This document shows positions 34,598 through 44,826 of a DNA stretch of 64,000 bases, piece after piece. The notes beneath the pieces are model-generated. The model saw only the letters and a list, made by a program, of their open reading frames with translations. It did not search any database and was not told the origin of the DNA. Numbering within the stretch: position 1 is the stretch's first letter; each line of letters opens with the position of its first letter. Origin of the DNA: Maribacter sp. (GTDB lineage: Bacteria > Bacteroidota > Bacteroidia > Flavobacteriales > Flavobacteriaceae); assembly GCA_024643345.1 (NCBI GenBank), contig JAHENB010000008.1:43778-107777 (forward strand), in the 5' to 3' direction. Both the position numbers and the translations under genes were made by a program.

Positions 34598-37500
34598 ATG
34601 AAATTTAAATCACTCTTAGGTATTGTTAGCGCCCTTATTTTTATTGCAACAAGTTGCACGGACAAGCACAAAACAAATCTGCTCGTCTTCAGTAAAACAG
34701 ATGCCTTCAGGCACGAATCCATTGCTTCCGGTAAGGCCGCGCTCACCAAAATGGCCAAGGAAAATGATGTTGACATCTCGTTTACGGAAGATGCAGAAAT
34801 GTTCAATGAAAAGGAGTTAAAAAAATACAATGCAGTGATTTTCCTGAATACCACAGGGGATGTATTGAACGATGAACAACAGAATAACTTTGAGCGATAT
34901 ATACAAGCCGGTGGTGGCTATGTTGGTGTACATGCCGCGACCGATACGGAATATGAATGGCCTTGGTACGGTCAATTGGCGGGGGCATGGTTTCAAGACC
35001 ACCCCATAACCCCAAGCAATGTACAAAAGGGAAAATTCATCGTTACCGAAAAAGACCATTGGGCAACCAAGGGCATGCCCGATACCTTTGAACGCGAGGA
35101 CGAATTTTACAGTTTTAAGAATATTTCGCCGAACATCAATGTGGTGTTGACCATAGATGAAAAGACTTATCAAGGAGGAAGCAACCCAGACTTTCATCCT
35201 ATGAGCTGGTACCAGGAGTTTGACGGCGGACGATCTTTTTATACGGCCATGGGCCATACCGATGAAACTTATGAAGAACCCCTATTTCTAAACCATCTTT
35301 GGGCGGGAATTCATTTCGCCATAGGTGGCGATGCCCCTAAAGCGTTGGACTACGCCATGGCAAGACCAGAAGAGAACCGGTTTTCAAAAGTTATTCTAGC
35401 AGAAAAATTGGATGAGCCAATGGAATTGGCACTTTTAGATATTGATCGAATTCTTTTCATTCAGCGAAAGGGTGAAGTGCGTATTTTCAACACCACGACC
35501 AATGAATTAAAAACGATCGCGAAAATTCCGGTAAGTTTAAAATATGTAAACAAGGAAGGAGAAGAATCCGTTGGTGAGGACGGATTATTGGGTCTTAATA
35601 TTGATCCCAATTTTGCCGAGAACCACTGGATTTATTTATACTACTCTCCCATTAACGAATCCGCAAACATTCTTTCTCGCTTTGAATTGAACGGCGAAGA
35701 ATTGGTCATGGATTCTGAAAAGGTTTTATTGACCATACCTACCCAAAGGGAACAATGCTGCCATACCGGCGGATCTATAGCATGGGACGCATCAGGTAAT
35801 CTATACCTTTCTACCGGAGATAATACCAGTCCACGTGCCAGTGTGTACAGTCCTTCAGATGAGCGACCCGGAAGAGGCCCTTGGGATGCCCAGAAATCTT
35901 CGGCAAATACCAACGATTTACGCGGTAAAATTATCCGGATAAAACCCAATGCAGATGGTACTTATAGCATTCCAGAAGGTAATTTATTTCCAGAAGGCAC
36001 CCCAAAAACACGCCCTGAAATCTTTACCATGGGACACAGAAACCCTTTCCGTATTTCGGTGGACCAGCATACCGGTTTTGTGTATTGGGGCGAAGTGGGT
36101 CCCGATGCCAGCGAGCCCGATTCGTTGCGCGGTCCGGCCGGCCATGATGAAATAGGGCAGGCTCGAAAAGCGGGGAATTTTGGTTGGCCTCATTTTGTAG
36201 GTAATAATAAAGCGTATGTAAAATATGATTTTGCGAATGAAAAATCCCTTGAAAAATGGGATGCCAATGCGCCTAAAAATACATCCCCGAATAATACGGG
36301 ACTGGAAATACTTCCGCCGGCCCAAGAGGCTTTCGTTTGGTATCCTTATGCGGAATCAAAGGAATTTCCCTTGGTAGGCAGCGGAGGCAGAAATGCCATG
36401 GCTGGACCTGTTTTTTATTCTGAGGATTTTAAGGATTCGGAGCGGGCCTTCCCCAAATACTATGATGGTAAGTTCTTTGCCTACGAGTGGATGCGCGGTT
36501 GGATCATGGCCATTACCATGGATGAAGAGGGGAACTTAAAATCAATGGAACGCTTTATGCCCAGCTACCGGTTCAGCAACCCCATGGATATGCAATTTGC
36601 AGCAAATGGAGATTTGTATATGCTGGAATATGGTTCCGGTTGGTTTACGGCCAACGATGATGCCAGACTTATTAAAATAGAATACAATGGCGGTAACCGA
36701 TTGCCACAAGTGCAGATGGCGGCCAATAAAATGGGCGGTGCCGTACCGTTCAACCTTGAACTGAGTGCCGAAGGCACCGAAGACCCGGACCAGGATGATC
36801 TTAAATATACTTGGGAAATCAGTTCTGACAACGGATTTAAGAAATCCATCAATACCCCCGAGGTCAAAATAGCACTCGATGATATTGGTATTTATAACAT
36901 AAAGCTTTCTGTAGCTGACGGTAAAGGTGGTGCAAGCAGTCAGTCCATGGAAATTATAGCGGGCAACGAACCTCCTATTCTAAGCCTACAAATGCCGAAT
37001 AGCAATAAAACCTTCTATATGCCGAACACCTATTTGGATTATACTATTGAAGTGAGCGACAAGGAGGATGGCAGCCTAGGAAAAGGCATCAAAGAAGATG
37101 AAGTATCGGTAAATTTCGATTATTTGGCCGAAGGATTTGATAAAATCGAGATTGCCCAAGGGCATCGTGCCGCGGATGCATCGGCAGCCTTTTCCGGTGG
37201 AAAAAGCCTCATGGATGCGAGTGATTGTATGGCCTGTCATAAACAACAAGAAAAATCCATAGGGCCTTCCTATATGGATGTTGCCATGAAATATAAGGGG
37301 GATACCAACGCAGTGGAATACCTCAGCAAAAAAATCATTTCCGGTGGTGGTGGCGTTTGGGGCGAGGTACCGATGGCCGCACATCCGCAGCTATCTGCAG
37401 AGGAAGCCGCCGATATTACAAAATACATTCTGAGTTTGGGCGAAATGAAATCGAATGCAAACAGCCTTCCTACCAAGGGATCTTTTCCCGCCACGGTAAA

Positions 37501-38380
37501 AGCCAGTGATCAAGGCAAAGGGGTGTTTATTGTAAGAGCGGCCTACAAAGACCACGGGGCCAATGGTATGCCCGCTCTTTTAGCAGAAAAATCGTTTGTG
37601 CTTCGTTCCACAACTGTAGGAGCACATGATTTTGATGAATTCGTTGATGCCACCAAAATGGCATTCGGTGGCTCCAATTTAATAATTCCTTCAAAATCTG
37701 GAGCCTATGTATCCCTAAAACAAGTGGACTTAACAGGTTTATCCTCTGTGAAATTACAAGCAACGGCCCCAATGGCACAATTAAATGCGGCAGGTGGAAA
37801 GCTTGAACTGCATTTGGATAGTCCAACCGGTACATTGATCGGGGAATCTGAATTTTTGGAAGCGTCCTCAGAAAGCGGTTTTGCACCGAGCCCAATGGTA
37901 GCGCCCATCAACTTACCCACCGATTTTGACGGAAAATTAAAGGACCTATACCTAGTATTTACCAATGATCGAGTAGAAAATCCGGGCACTTTAATGGTGG
38001 TTATGGGAGCTGAATTTAAATTGGCCAATGAACCCAAACCTGTTGTTGTAGAAGAAGAACAGGGTAGTGAAAGCGTATCGGTTAATGATTTCTATACTGG
38101 CAAATGGGACCTCACATTTTTGGGAACGCCCAATGGGGATTCTAAAATGATTGCGGATTTCAGTAGAAAAAATGGAAAACTGACCGGGAAGCTTATCGAT
38201 CCAGAGGGCAAGAATCAGGCGATTAGCATGTCGGATATTCAAGATAGTAAGGACCAACTTGATTTTTCATTTACCAGCCAAGGTTTTAATGTCACCGTAA
38301 AATTATTCAAAGACGATCAGAATCACCTAAAGGGTAAAATGATGGATATGTTCGATGCCACGGCGGTGCGAAGAAAATAA
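34598..38380 (+). CDS. ThuA / PQQ-type sugar dehydrogenase / PKD / cytochrome c fusion lipoprotein
   Basis: A 1260-aa multidomain protein beginning with a lipoprotein signal (FIATSC, Cys near residue 20). In order it has a ThuA-like domain (about residues 27-240; VGVHAATDTEYEWPWYGQLAG), a glucose/sorbosone dehydrogenase beta-propeller (about 255-700; GEDGLLGLNIDPNF, CCHTGGSIAWD, GHRNPFRISVD), a PKD domain (about 705-800), a cytochrome c domain with CMACH at about 877-881, a ligand-binding-like beta domain (about 960-1125), and a lipocalin-like tail (about 1160-1260). The dehydrogenase would oxidise a sugar and hand electrons to its own haem. The start is the ATG at 34598, since TTG at 34592 adds two residues. 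GH2 and SDR genes follow. Confidence 0.88.
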   Translation: MKFKSLLGIVSALIFIATSCTDKHKTNLLVFSKTDAFRHESIASGKAALTKMAKENDVDISFTEDAEMFNEKELKKYNAVIFLNTTGDVLNDEQQNNFERYIQAGGGYVGVHAATDTEYEWPWYGQLAGAWFQDHPITPSNVQKGKFIVTEKDHWATKGMPDTFEREDEFYSFKNISPNINVVLTIDEKTYQGGSNPDFHPMSWYQEFDGGRSFYTAMGHTDETYEEPLFLNHLWAGIHFAIGGDAPKALDYAMARPEENRFSKVILAEKLDEPMELALLDIDRILFIQRKGEVRIFNTTTNELKTIAKIPVSLKYVNKEGEESVGEDGLLGLNIDPNFAENHWIYLYYSPINESANILSRFELNGEELVMDSEKVLLTIPTQREQCCHTGGSIAWDASGNLYLSTGDNTSPRASVYSPSDERPGRGPWDAQKSSANTNDLRGKIIRIKPNADGTYSIPEGNLFPEGTPKTRPEIFTMGHRNPFRISVDQHTGFVYWGEVGPDASEPDSLRGPAGHDEIGQARKAGNFGWPHFVGNNKAYVKYDFANEKSLEKWDANAPKNTSPNNTGLEILPPAQEAFVWYPYAESKEFPLVGSGGRNAMAGPVFYSEDFKDSERAFPKYYDGKFFAYEWMRGWIMAITMDEEGNLKSMERFMPSYRFSNPMDMQFAANGDLYMLEYGSGWFTANDDARLIKIEYNGGNRLPQVQMAANKMGGAVPFNLELSAEGTEDPDQDDLKYTWEISSDNGFKKSINTPEVKIALDDIGIYNIKLSVADGKGGASSQSMEIIAGNEPPILSLQMPNSNKTFYMPNTYLDYTIEVSDKEDGSLGKGIKEDEVSVNFDYLAEGFDKIEIAQGHRAADASAAFSGGKSLMDASDCMACHKQQEKSIGPSYMDVAMKYKGDTNAVEYLSKKIISGGGGVWGEVPMAAHPQLSAEEAADITKYILSLGEMKSNANSLPTKGSFPATVKASDQGKGVFIVRAAYKDHGANGMPALLAEKSFVLRSTTVGAHDFDEFVDATKMAFGGSNLIIPSKSGAYVSLKQVDLTGLSSVKLQATAPMAQLNAAGGKLELHLDSPTGTLIGESEFLEASSESGFAPSPMVAPINLPTDFDGKLKDLYLVFTNDRVENPGTLMVVMGAEFKLANEPKPVVVEEEQGSESVSVNDFYTGKWDLTFLGTPNGDSKMIADFSRKNGKLTGKLIDPEGKNQAISMSDIQDSKDQLDFSFTSQGFNVTVKLFKDDQNHLKGKMMDMFDATAVRRK

Positions 38381-38390
38381 ATTAAAAAAA

Positions 38391-40916
38391 ATGATGAAAA
38401 CAGCAAACTATATTCTAAAAATTGCCTTGTTTCTGATCGTTATAAAAAGCTATGGCCAACACAATACCTTAGCAGAAAGTGGTCGAGAAAGATCCTTTAA
38501 TTCAGATTGGAAATTCCTCCGTGATTCCATTTCCGGTGCGGAACTTCCGGACTATAACGATGCCAGCTGGATGCAGGTAACCTTACCCCACGATTACAGC
38601 ATCATGGACTTTCCGGGTATGGAGAGTTCTGATCAAATTGGCCCTTTTTCAAAGGACGCACCGGGCAACGGAAACAGTACCGGACATACGGTGGGCGGAA
38701 CCGGTTGGTACCGTAAAAGCTTCACGCTTAACAAGGCAGAAGAAGGAAAAATAGCCATCTTAAAATTCGATGGCGTTTACTTGGAGTCGGAAGTATGGGT
38801 CAACGGCAAAAAAGCAGTGGAAAACGTCAATGGTTATACCCCTTTTTGGTTTAACATAACCGAATTGCTTAACAAAGCTGGTGTACCCAATGTAATAGCG
38901 GTAAAAGTGGAGAACAATGGCAGAAATTCACGCTGGTACAGTGGCTCTGGCATATATCGCAATGTACATCTCGTTCTGGCACCGCCCGTGCATGTTCCCG
39001 TATGGGGAGTTGCCATTACTACACCAAAAATATCGGAAGATTCGGTTCATGTTGCTCTGGCCATCACAGCACAAAATAATGGTTCTAAAGATGCTACTAC
39101 GCAATGTACCATTACCATAAAAGACAAAGAAGGAAAAATAGTCGGCACGACAAAGGAGAATATCAAAGTACCTGGGAATTCAGGTATAGCTATAAAAAAG
39201 GAAATTCAAGTAACTCGGCCAACTTTGTGGTCTTTAGAGAACCCATATTTGTATACTGCCGAAGTAATTTTGAAATCTGGCAAAAATGTACAGGATACGT
39301 ATCTGGAAACTTTCGGTATTCGCTCAATAGAAGTTACCGCTGACAAAGGATTTCTTCTAAATGGAAAGCCTGTCCTTTTAAAAGGAGGCTGCCTGCACCA
39401 CGACAATGGGTTTTTGGGTGCCGCAGCCATCGAAAGGGCGGAAATACGAAAAGTGGAGCTGATGAAGGCGAATGGATATAATGCCATACGATGTTCACAT
39501 AATCCTCCATCCGAGGCTTTTCTGAATGCGTGTGATGAATTGGGAATGCTGGTTATAGACGAATTTACGGACATGTGGGAATCCTATAAAAATCCGCAAG
39601 ATTATTCGCTTCATTTTAAAGACCATTGGAAAAAGGATTTGACCGATATGATATTAAGGGACAAGAACCACCCTAGTGTAATTATGTGGAGCATAGGTAA
39701 CGAGATACCGAAAGAAAATGTTCAAGAAGGAGTCAGGATAGGAAAACAATTGGCCGAACATGTTCGGCAAATGGACCCTTCAAGGGCCGTGACAGAGGCT
39801 ATAAATTCTATTTTCACGCCGGATGGTTGGGAGAATTCCGCAGATATATTCGGGATACTGGATGTTAGCGGATATAATTACCAACCGGAACGCTACCAAG
39901 TAGACCATGAAAAGTTTGCGGATAGGATCATGTACGGTTCGGAATCGTTTCCCTTGGATGCGTATGATTATTGGACGGCCGTTGAAAAATACCCTTATGT
40001 GATCGGTGATTTTGTGTGGACTTCAATGGATTATATCGGGGAGGTTGCCCTTGCCCATACCAAATATGTTCCAGAAAATGAAAAGGCGATTTTTAAGCTT
40101 CCGGATTATTCCATACCTGCAACGGCCAAGATTTTTGATATGATGGAAGGTATGCCCTCGGCCTGGCCTAATTATGTGGCATGGTGTGGAGATTTTGACC
40201 TGACCGGTGAAAAAAAGCCCCAGATGCTATACCGCGATGTGCTTTGGGATAACAGCACCATTGAAATAAACGTTCATGAACCCATACCCGCGGGAATGGC
40301 GGAAAATGTCAGCGGATGGGGATGGCCAATGGAATGGCCACATTGGAACTGGGAAGGTAACGAAGGTACCCCATTGCAAGTTCGGGTGTTTACCAAAGCA
40401 CCAATGGTAAAGTTACTTTTAAATGGAAAAATAATTGGAGAAAAGTCCCTGACAGCCGATGACAAATTTATGGCGGTATTCGAAGTGCCTTTTGAAGCAG
40501 GAGCATTACAGGCGATTGCTATAGAAAACGGAGCGGAGATAGCCAGTAAAGTTTTAAAAACAGCGGGCAAACCTGCCACAGTAAGACTTACTGCTGATCG
40601 CAATGTTATTTTCGCGGATCCAAATGATCTTTCCTATGTTAAGATTGAAGTGTTGGATAAAAACGGTTTGTTGGTTCCAACCGACGACACCTATATCACG
40701 CTTTCGGTTGCTGGTAAAGGTACATTGGTGGGTTCCGGTTCTGCAGATCCTTCCGATATGCAGAGTGTTAACAATACCCGTATCAAGACCTTTAAAGGAA
40801 AGGCACTGGCCATTCTTAGGTCGAACGGTAACGCTGGTGAGCTAATTTTAGGTGTCGAAGCAGACGGACTACCATCGGAACAGCTAAAAATTAGTACAAT
40901 GGCCCCTTCAAATTAA
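38391..40916 (+). CDS. Glycoside hydrolase family 2 (beta-galactosidase-like), secreted
   Basis: An 841-aa retaining glycosidase with signal peptide (about residues 1-23, ending KSYGQ). It has the GH2 sugar-binding domain (DWKFLRDS, WYRKSFTLNK, WVNGKKAVENVNGYTPFW), an immunoglobulin-like domain, and a TIM barrel with the acid/base in MWSIGNEIP (about residue 438) and the nucleophile in MYGSESFP (about residue 518). C-terminal beta domains follow (SYVKIEVLDKNG). Substrate could be a galactoside, glucuronide or related sugar. Start is the first of two ATGs, 10 nt after the preceding stop; the longer frame runs into the upstream gene. It is co-transcribed with the ThuA/GSDH fusion and the SDR. 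Confidence 0.92.
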   Translation: MMKTANYILKIALFLIVIKSYGQHNTLAESGRERSFNSDWKFLRDSISGAELPDYNDASWMQVTLPHDYSIMDFPGMESSDQIGPFSKDAPGNGNSTGHTVGGTGWYRKSFTLNKAEEGKIAILKFDGVYLESEVWVNGKKAVENVNGYTPFWFNITELLNKAGVPNVIAVKVENNGRNSRWYSGSGIYRNVHLVLAPPVHVPVWGVAITTPKISEDSVHVALAITAQNNGSKDATTQCTITIKDKEGKIVGTTKENIKVPGNSGIAIKKEIQVTRPTLWSLENPYLYTAEVILKSGKNVQDTYLETFGIRSIEVTADKGFLLNGKPVLLKGGCLHHDNGFLGAAAIERAEIRKVELMKANGYNAIRCSHNPPSEAFLNACDELGMLVIDEFTDMWESYKNPQDYSLHFKDHWKKDLTDMILRDKNHPSVIMWSIGNEIPKENVQEGVRIGKQLAEHVRQMDPSRAVTEAINSIFTPDGWENSADIFGILDVSGYNYQPERYQVDHEKFADRIMYGSESFPLDAYDYWTAVEKYPYVIGDFVWTSMDYIGEVALAHTKYVPENEKAIFKLPDYSIPATAKIFDMMEGMPSAWPNYVAWCGDFDLTGEKKPQMLYRDVLWDNSTIEINVHEPIPAGMAENVSGWGWPMEWPHWNWEGNEGTPLQVRVFTKAPMVKLLLNGKIIGEKSLTADDKFMAVFEVPFEAGALQAIAIENGAEIASKVLKTAGKPATVRLTADRNVIFADPNDLSYVKIEVLDKNGLLVPTDDTYITLSVAGKGTLVGSGSADPSDMQSVNNTRIKTFKGKALAILRSNGNAGELILGVEADGLPSEQLKISTMAPSN

Positions 40917-40921
40917 AAAAA

Positions 40922-41722
40922 ATGAAAGTAAAGAATAAAGTAATCGTAGTAACAGGTGGCGGTAGTGGTCTTGGCCAGGCCATGGCCTTACACTTACTAG
41001 ATCTAGGGGCAAAGGTTGCAGCTGTTGATATGAACGCAGATGCACTAATAGAAACGGCCAAATTAGCGGGAAAAAACAGTACTGCATTATCTACCCATAT
41101 TTTGAATATTACAGACCGGGAAAAAGTGCTGCAATTTCCAGAAGAAGTCATTAAAGCACACGGAACAGTAGACGGATTGATTAATAATGCGGGAATTATT
41201 CAACCGTTTATTCCTGTCAATGATCTTGCATATGAAAAAATCGAGCAGGTGATGAATGTCAATTTTTACGGCGCGTTATATATGGTCAAGTCGTTTTTAC
41301 CTTACCTTCTAAAACGTCCTGAGGCACATATCGTAAACGTATCCAGTTTGGGCGGATTTATGCCCTTTCCAGGGCAGACCATTTATGGTGCATCAAAAGC
41401 TGCCTTGAAACTATTGACCGAAGGTTTGTATGCAGAGCTTAAAGAAACGAATGTTAAGGTTAGCATTATTCATCCCGGGGCCATGCAAACAAAGATTATG
41501 GCCAATTCGGGATTGGAAACAAGGTCGGAAGATACCGAAGCGCCAAAAGGTGGCATGATTTTAAGCCCACAAGATGCTTCTAAAAAAATAATTCGTGCCA
41601 TGGAAAAAGATAAATTCAGGGCCATGGTGGGCAAGGATGCTACTATGTTGGATATTTTGTATCGCTTACATCCAAGAAAGGCCGTAAATTTTATCGTAAA
41701 AAAGATGGCTCAAAAATTGTAA
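40922..41722 (+). CDS. Short-chain dehydrogenase/reductase
   Basis: A 266-aa cytoplasmic NAD(P)-dependent oxidoreductase. It has the cofactor motif TGGGSGLGQAM, the NNAG motif (INNAGII), the catalytic serine in NVSSLGG and the YxxxK pair in YGASK. The aspartate in AVDMNADA after the second strand favours NAD(H). It begins 5 nt after GH2, so it belongs to the same operon and may reduce or oxidise the sugar made by the periplasmic steps. The C-terminal part (RLHPRKAVNFIVKKMAQKL) resembles SDR proteins that act on lipid-like substrates, so the substrate is open. Confidence 0.88.
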   Translation: MKVKNKVIVVTGGGSGLGQAMALHLLDLGAKVAAVDMNADALIETAKLAGKNSTALSTHILNITDREKVLQFPEEVIKAHGTVDGLINNAGIIQPFIPVNDLAYEKIEQVMNVNFYGALYMVKSFLPYLLKRPEAHIVNVSSLGGFMPFPGQTIYGASKAALKLLTEGLYAELKETNVKVSIIHPGAMQTKIMANSGLETRSEDTEAPKGGMILSPQDASKKIIRAMEKDKFRAMVGKDATMLDILYRLHPRKAVNFIVKKMAQKL

Positions 41723-41731
41723 TTACGAATG

Positions 41732-41752
41732 GCCATGTTTAGCGTGCATGGC
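41732..41752. terminator. Hairpin after the ThuA/GH2/SDR operon
   Basis: GCCATG and CATGGC form a 6-bp stem with a 9-nt loop, 10 nt after the SDR stop. There is no T-run, so termination would be weak. Confidence 0.25.
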
Positions 41753-41794
41753 TTATCTCTTGAAGGATATTAAAGTACAAAGTAAAACGGCAAA

Positions 41795-42508
41795 ATGAGT
41801 TGTAGCAATTGTGATATAGAACTAGATGATGGTTTTATATTTTGTCCTTACTGTGGTCAAAAAAAGATTCAAGGTCGTTTGGACTTTAAACAAGTTAGGA
41901 CAGACCTGTGGAATGCATTTACCGACACCGAACAAGGAATTTTTCTTACCATTAAGCAATTGGTTTACAGGCCTGGATATATGGCTAGGGACTATATTTC
42001 CGGGAAACGAAAAATCTATTTTAATCCTTTTAGATACTTGGTGGTCATGTTGGCCATCGTCTTGTTTTTTGTATTGAAATTTGTCCCGTTAGTGCTGAAC
42101 GATTCCAATTCCAATCTAGAAAATATTGATTTCCTTCATTTTGTCTTTGGAAACCTAAATGTTTTTATACTACTAATGTGCCCGATATACGCCGTACTTA
42201 TTTGGTTGTTTTTTTGGAAAAGGCAAACCAATTTTTTTGAAATATTAGCTTTCTCTGCCTATTTAAACGGGCAAACCATTCTGTTTTATATGTTAAGTGT
42301 AGTGCTATTTCTGATAATACCTTCGTCGGGAGGTGTTACTAATGTGCTATTTGGAATAGGAATCTGTTTATGGTTGATGCTGGCCATTTCACAGTTTTAT
42401 CAAACTCGAACATTGCGAAATATTCTTAAAACTTTTGCCATTGTTGTTCTGGCCCAAGGAATTACCCAGGGATTCATTTATATTTCATTTTATATTTCTA
42501 GATTATGA
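41795..42508 (+). CDS. DUF3667 membrane protein with N-terminal zinc ribbon
   Basis: A 237-aa protein with two CxxC pairs at the start (CSNC and CPYC, residues 3-22), which form a zinc-ribbon-like knuckle. A short cytoplasmic linker (LRRTDLWNAFTDTE-like region, FLTIKQLVYRPGYMARDYI) leads to four or five hydrophobic segments from about residue 83. This arrangement is the DUF3667 family, common in Bacteroidota and of unknown function. It lies 72 nt after the SDR gene and 103 nt before the tannase-like esterase. A role in the sugar pathway is not evident. Confidence 0.82.
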   Translation: MSCSNCDIELDDGFIFCPYCGQKKIQGRLDFKQVRTDLWNAFTDTEQGIFLTIKQLVYRPGYMARDYISGKRKIYFNPFRYLVVMLAIVLFFVLKFVPLVLNDSNSNLENIDFLHFVFGNLNVFILLMCPIYAVLIWLFFWKRQTNFFEILAFSAYLNGQTILFYMLSVVLFLIIPSSGGVTNVLFGIGICLWLMLAISQFYQTRTLRNILKTFAIVVLAQGITQGFIYISFYISRL

Positions 42509-42611
42509 AGTGGATAATAAAAAAGGTTGCATTTACGAAAAGCCTTAGATTTTATTATGCATAAATTGAAAGATTTGATACACTAAAACAACCTATTATA
42601 GAACAGACAAT

Positions 42612-44717
42612 ATGAAAAAATTAATGAACTCAATTTTGCTTTCAGCCTTTTTTGTACTGATCGGTCAATTAAGTATGGCCCAAGATGATTTAACGAAAGA
42701 AAATTGGGAATTGGTTACAACAGATTCCATTTTTTCAAAGCCCTACGTTGATATTGAAGAATGGCGAGATGAACCGATAAGACATCGATATGTACATGGC
42801 GGTTTTGAAGGAAACGACACAAAATTCTCCTTTTATTTTCCTGAGAAGGAAAACTATAAAGGCCGGTTTTTTCAATATATCACTCCAGTTCCTGACAATG
42901 AAAACCTATCCCAAAACAACGAGGGTGGGGAAGCCGATAAAATAAGCTTTGCCATTTCGCGTGGGGCCTATTTTATAGAAACTAACGGTGGTGGTACCGA
43001 TGCGGGAGTTATGGCACCAGACCCGACCATCGGTGCTTATAAGGCCAATGCCGCTGTAGCCCAATATTCTAAACAGAAAGCCGCTGAAATTTATGGAGAA
43101 CATAGAACCTACGGCTATGCCTTTGGAGGTAGTGGCGGAGCTTACAGAACTGTCGGCGGAGCGGAGAACACTAGGGGTGTTTGGGACGGCGTAGTCCCTT
43201 TTGTTCTAGGTTCGCCCATGGCCATACCCAATGTATTTAGTGTACGTATGCATGCGATGCGGGTGCTTCAGCATAAGCTACCACAAATCGTGGATGCCTT
43301 GGAACAGGGCGGTAGCGGCGATATGTACGCAGGATTAAATGAAGAAGAGAAGGCAGCGTTAAAAGAAGTTACCCAAATGGGATTTCCTATAGCCGCCTGG
43401 TTCAATTATAAAAATATGGGCATCCACGCCTTTCCAGCAATATATGGGGGAATGCGTATGGCCGATGGTGCCTATTTTACCGATTTCTGGACCAAGCCTG
43501 GTTATTTGGGAGCGGACAAGCCCGAATCACTAGCAAAGGATAGACTACAAGAAAAGGCCGTCATCCAAAAAATAATTACAAAAAAGGTCGCCTATGAAAT
43601 GGGACTGGAATTGGGTGACAATCCCGGAGAGGCCAGAGGAAGTGCAGATTCCGCATGGAGAAATCTTGACACTAAGGCAGATACAATTCCAATTGCTTTT
43701 CAATTAGCGACTAAACTGCCCGAGGTACAATTTCTAGGTGGTGAACTCATGGTGCTTTCAGGTTCCCAAACAGGGAAGGAATTGGTCGCAAAAGCCATTG
43801 ATGGTAATCTTGTCATATTGGGAATGTCGGACCCTACGGTTTCCAGTCAGTTGAAAGAAGGTGACGAAGTTCAAATCGATAATTCTAACTATCTGGCCGC
43901 ACAGACCTATCATCGCCATCAGGTACCGGGACCTGAATATCCGGTTTGGGACCAGTTTAGGGACAACGATGGCAACCCCAAGTTTCCGCAAAGGCCCATG
44001 CTCATAGGCCCATTGTTCACGCAATCTACAGTGGGATCTTTGCCCGCAGGTAAGTTTGATGGCAAAATGATCTTGTTGGGATCCTTATGGGATACCGAGG
44101 CCTACCCTTGGCAGTCCGATTGGTATCGAGATCGAATAAAAGAACAATTGGGCGATAGTATCGACGATAAATTCAGGATCTATTTTACAGACCATGCCAA
44201 CCATGCTGATTTCGCGAATCCTGGTGACCCAACGCATTTTGTGAGCTACCTCGGTGTACTTCAACAGGCTTTGTTGGACTTGAGTGCTTGGGTGGAAAAG
44301 GGTATCGAGCCTCCAAAAAATACGGTTTATAAAGTAGTAGACGGTCAAGTATTGTTACCTAGTACTGCCGAAGAACGCAAAGGAATTCAACCTATAATAA
44401 ATTTACAAGTGAATGGAAGCAAGCGTGCCGATATTAAAAGTGGAGAAAAAGTCAACTTCATCGCAACAGTGGAACTTCCGGAAAGTACGGGTAAAATTGT
44501 TTCCGCAGCATGGGATTTTGAAGGAGAAGGGACTTTCCCAATAAAATCGGATGTTGATGGTTCAGAAAGCTCAATTTCATTGAAAGTTGAACATTCTTAT
44601 AGTAAGCCCGGCACCTATTTCGCAACCCTTCGGATAGCTGCACAACGCGATGGGGATACGGAAACCCCGTTTACGCTGATTCGGAATTTGGACCGGGTCA
44701 GAATTGTGGTGCAATAA
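42612..44717 (+). CDS. Tannase/feruloyl-esterase-like secreted hydrolase with PKD domain
   Basis: A 701-aa secreted protein with signal peptide (about residues 1-23, ending SMAQ). The body is alpha/beta-hydrolase-like: SFYFPEKENYKGRFFQYITPVPD at the start, then the nucleophile elbow FGGSGGAYRTVGGAE with serine near residue 174. A long middle part ends in a likely histidine in DHANHADF. A PKD-type beta domain occupies about residues 605-700 (SAAWDFEGEGTFP, HSYSKPGTYFATLRI). The nearest named group I can think of is the tannase/feruloyl esterase superfamily, but the match is by pattern only. It adds a fourth predicted ester-cleaving enzyme to the locus. Confidence 0.65.
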   Translation: MKKLMNSILLSAFFVLIGQLSMAQDDLTKENWELVTTDSIFSKPYVDIEEWRDEPIRHRYVHGGFEGNDTKFSFYFPEKENYKGRFFQYITPVPDNENLSQNNEGGEADKISFAISRGAYFIETNGGGTDAGVMAPDPTIGAYKANAAVAQYSKQKAAEIYGEHRTYGYAFGGSGGAYRTVGGAENTRGVWDGVVPFVLGSPMAIPNVFSVRMHAMRVLQHKLPQIVDALEQGGSGDMYAGLNEEEKAALKEVTQMGFPIAAWFNYKNMGIHAFPAIYGGMRMADGAYFTDFWTKPGYLGADKPESLAKDRLQEKAVIQKIITKKVAYEMGLELGDNPGEARGSADSAWRNLDTKADTIPIAFQLATKLPEVQFLGGELMVLSGSQTGKELVAKAIDGNLVILGMSDPTVSSQLKEGDEVQIDNSNYLAAQTYHRHQVPGPEYPVWDQFRDNDGNPKFPQRPMLIGPLFTQSTVGSLPAGKFDGKMILLGSLWDTEAYPWQSDWYRDRIKEQLGDSIDDKFRIYFTDHANHADFANPGDPTHFVSYLGVLQQALLDLSAWVEKGIEPPKNTVYKVVDGQVLLPSTAEERKGIQPIINLQVNGSKRADIKSGEKVNFIATVELPESTGKIVSAAWDFEGEGTFPIKSDVDGSESSISLKVEHSYSKPGTYFATLRIAAQRDGDTETPFTLIRNLDRVRIVVQ

Positions 44718-44794
44718 TGTGCTTACCAAAAAGTAACGGTGCGCTAGGAGCAATGAAATAGATATGCTCAAGCAGTAATTTTAGTTACAATATT

Positions 44795-44807
44795 TGGTAT
44801 ATTACCA
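44795..44807. promoter_or_regulatory. Palindrome upstream of the GntR-type regulator
   Basis: TGGTA-tat-TACCA lies 19 nt before the regulator ATG. Its two-fold symmetry suits a GntR-type dimer, so it could be an autoregulatory site. I found no second copy in front of the rhamnose genes. Confidence 0.35.
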
Positions 44808-44826
44808 GTTCAACCGCTATGGAACC

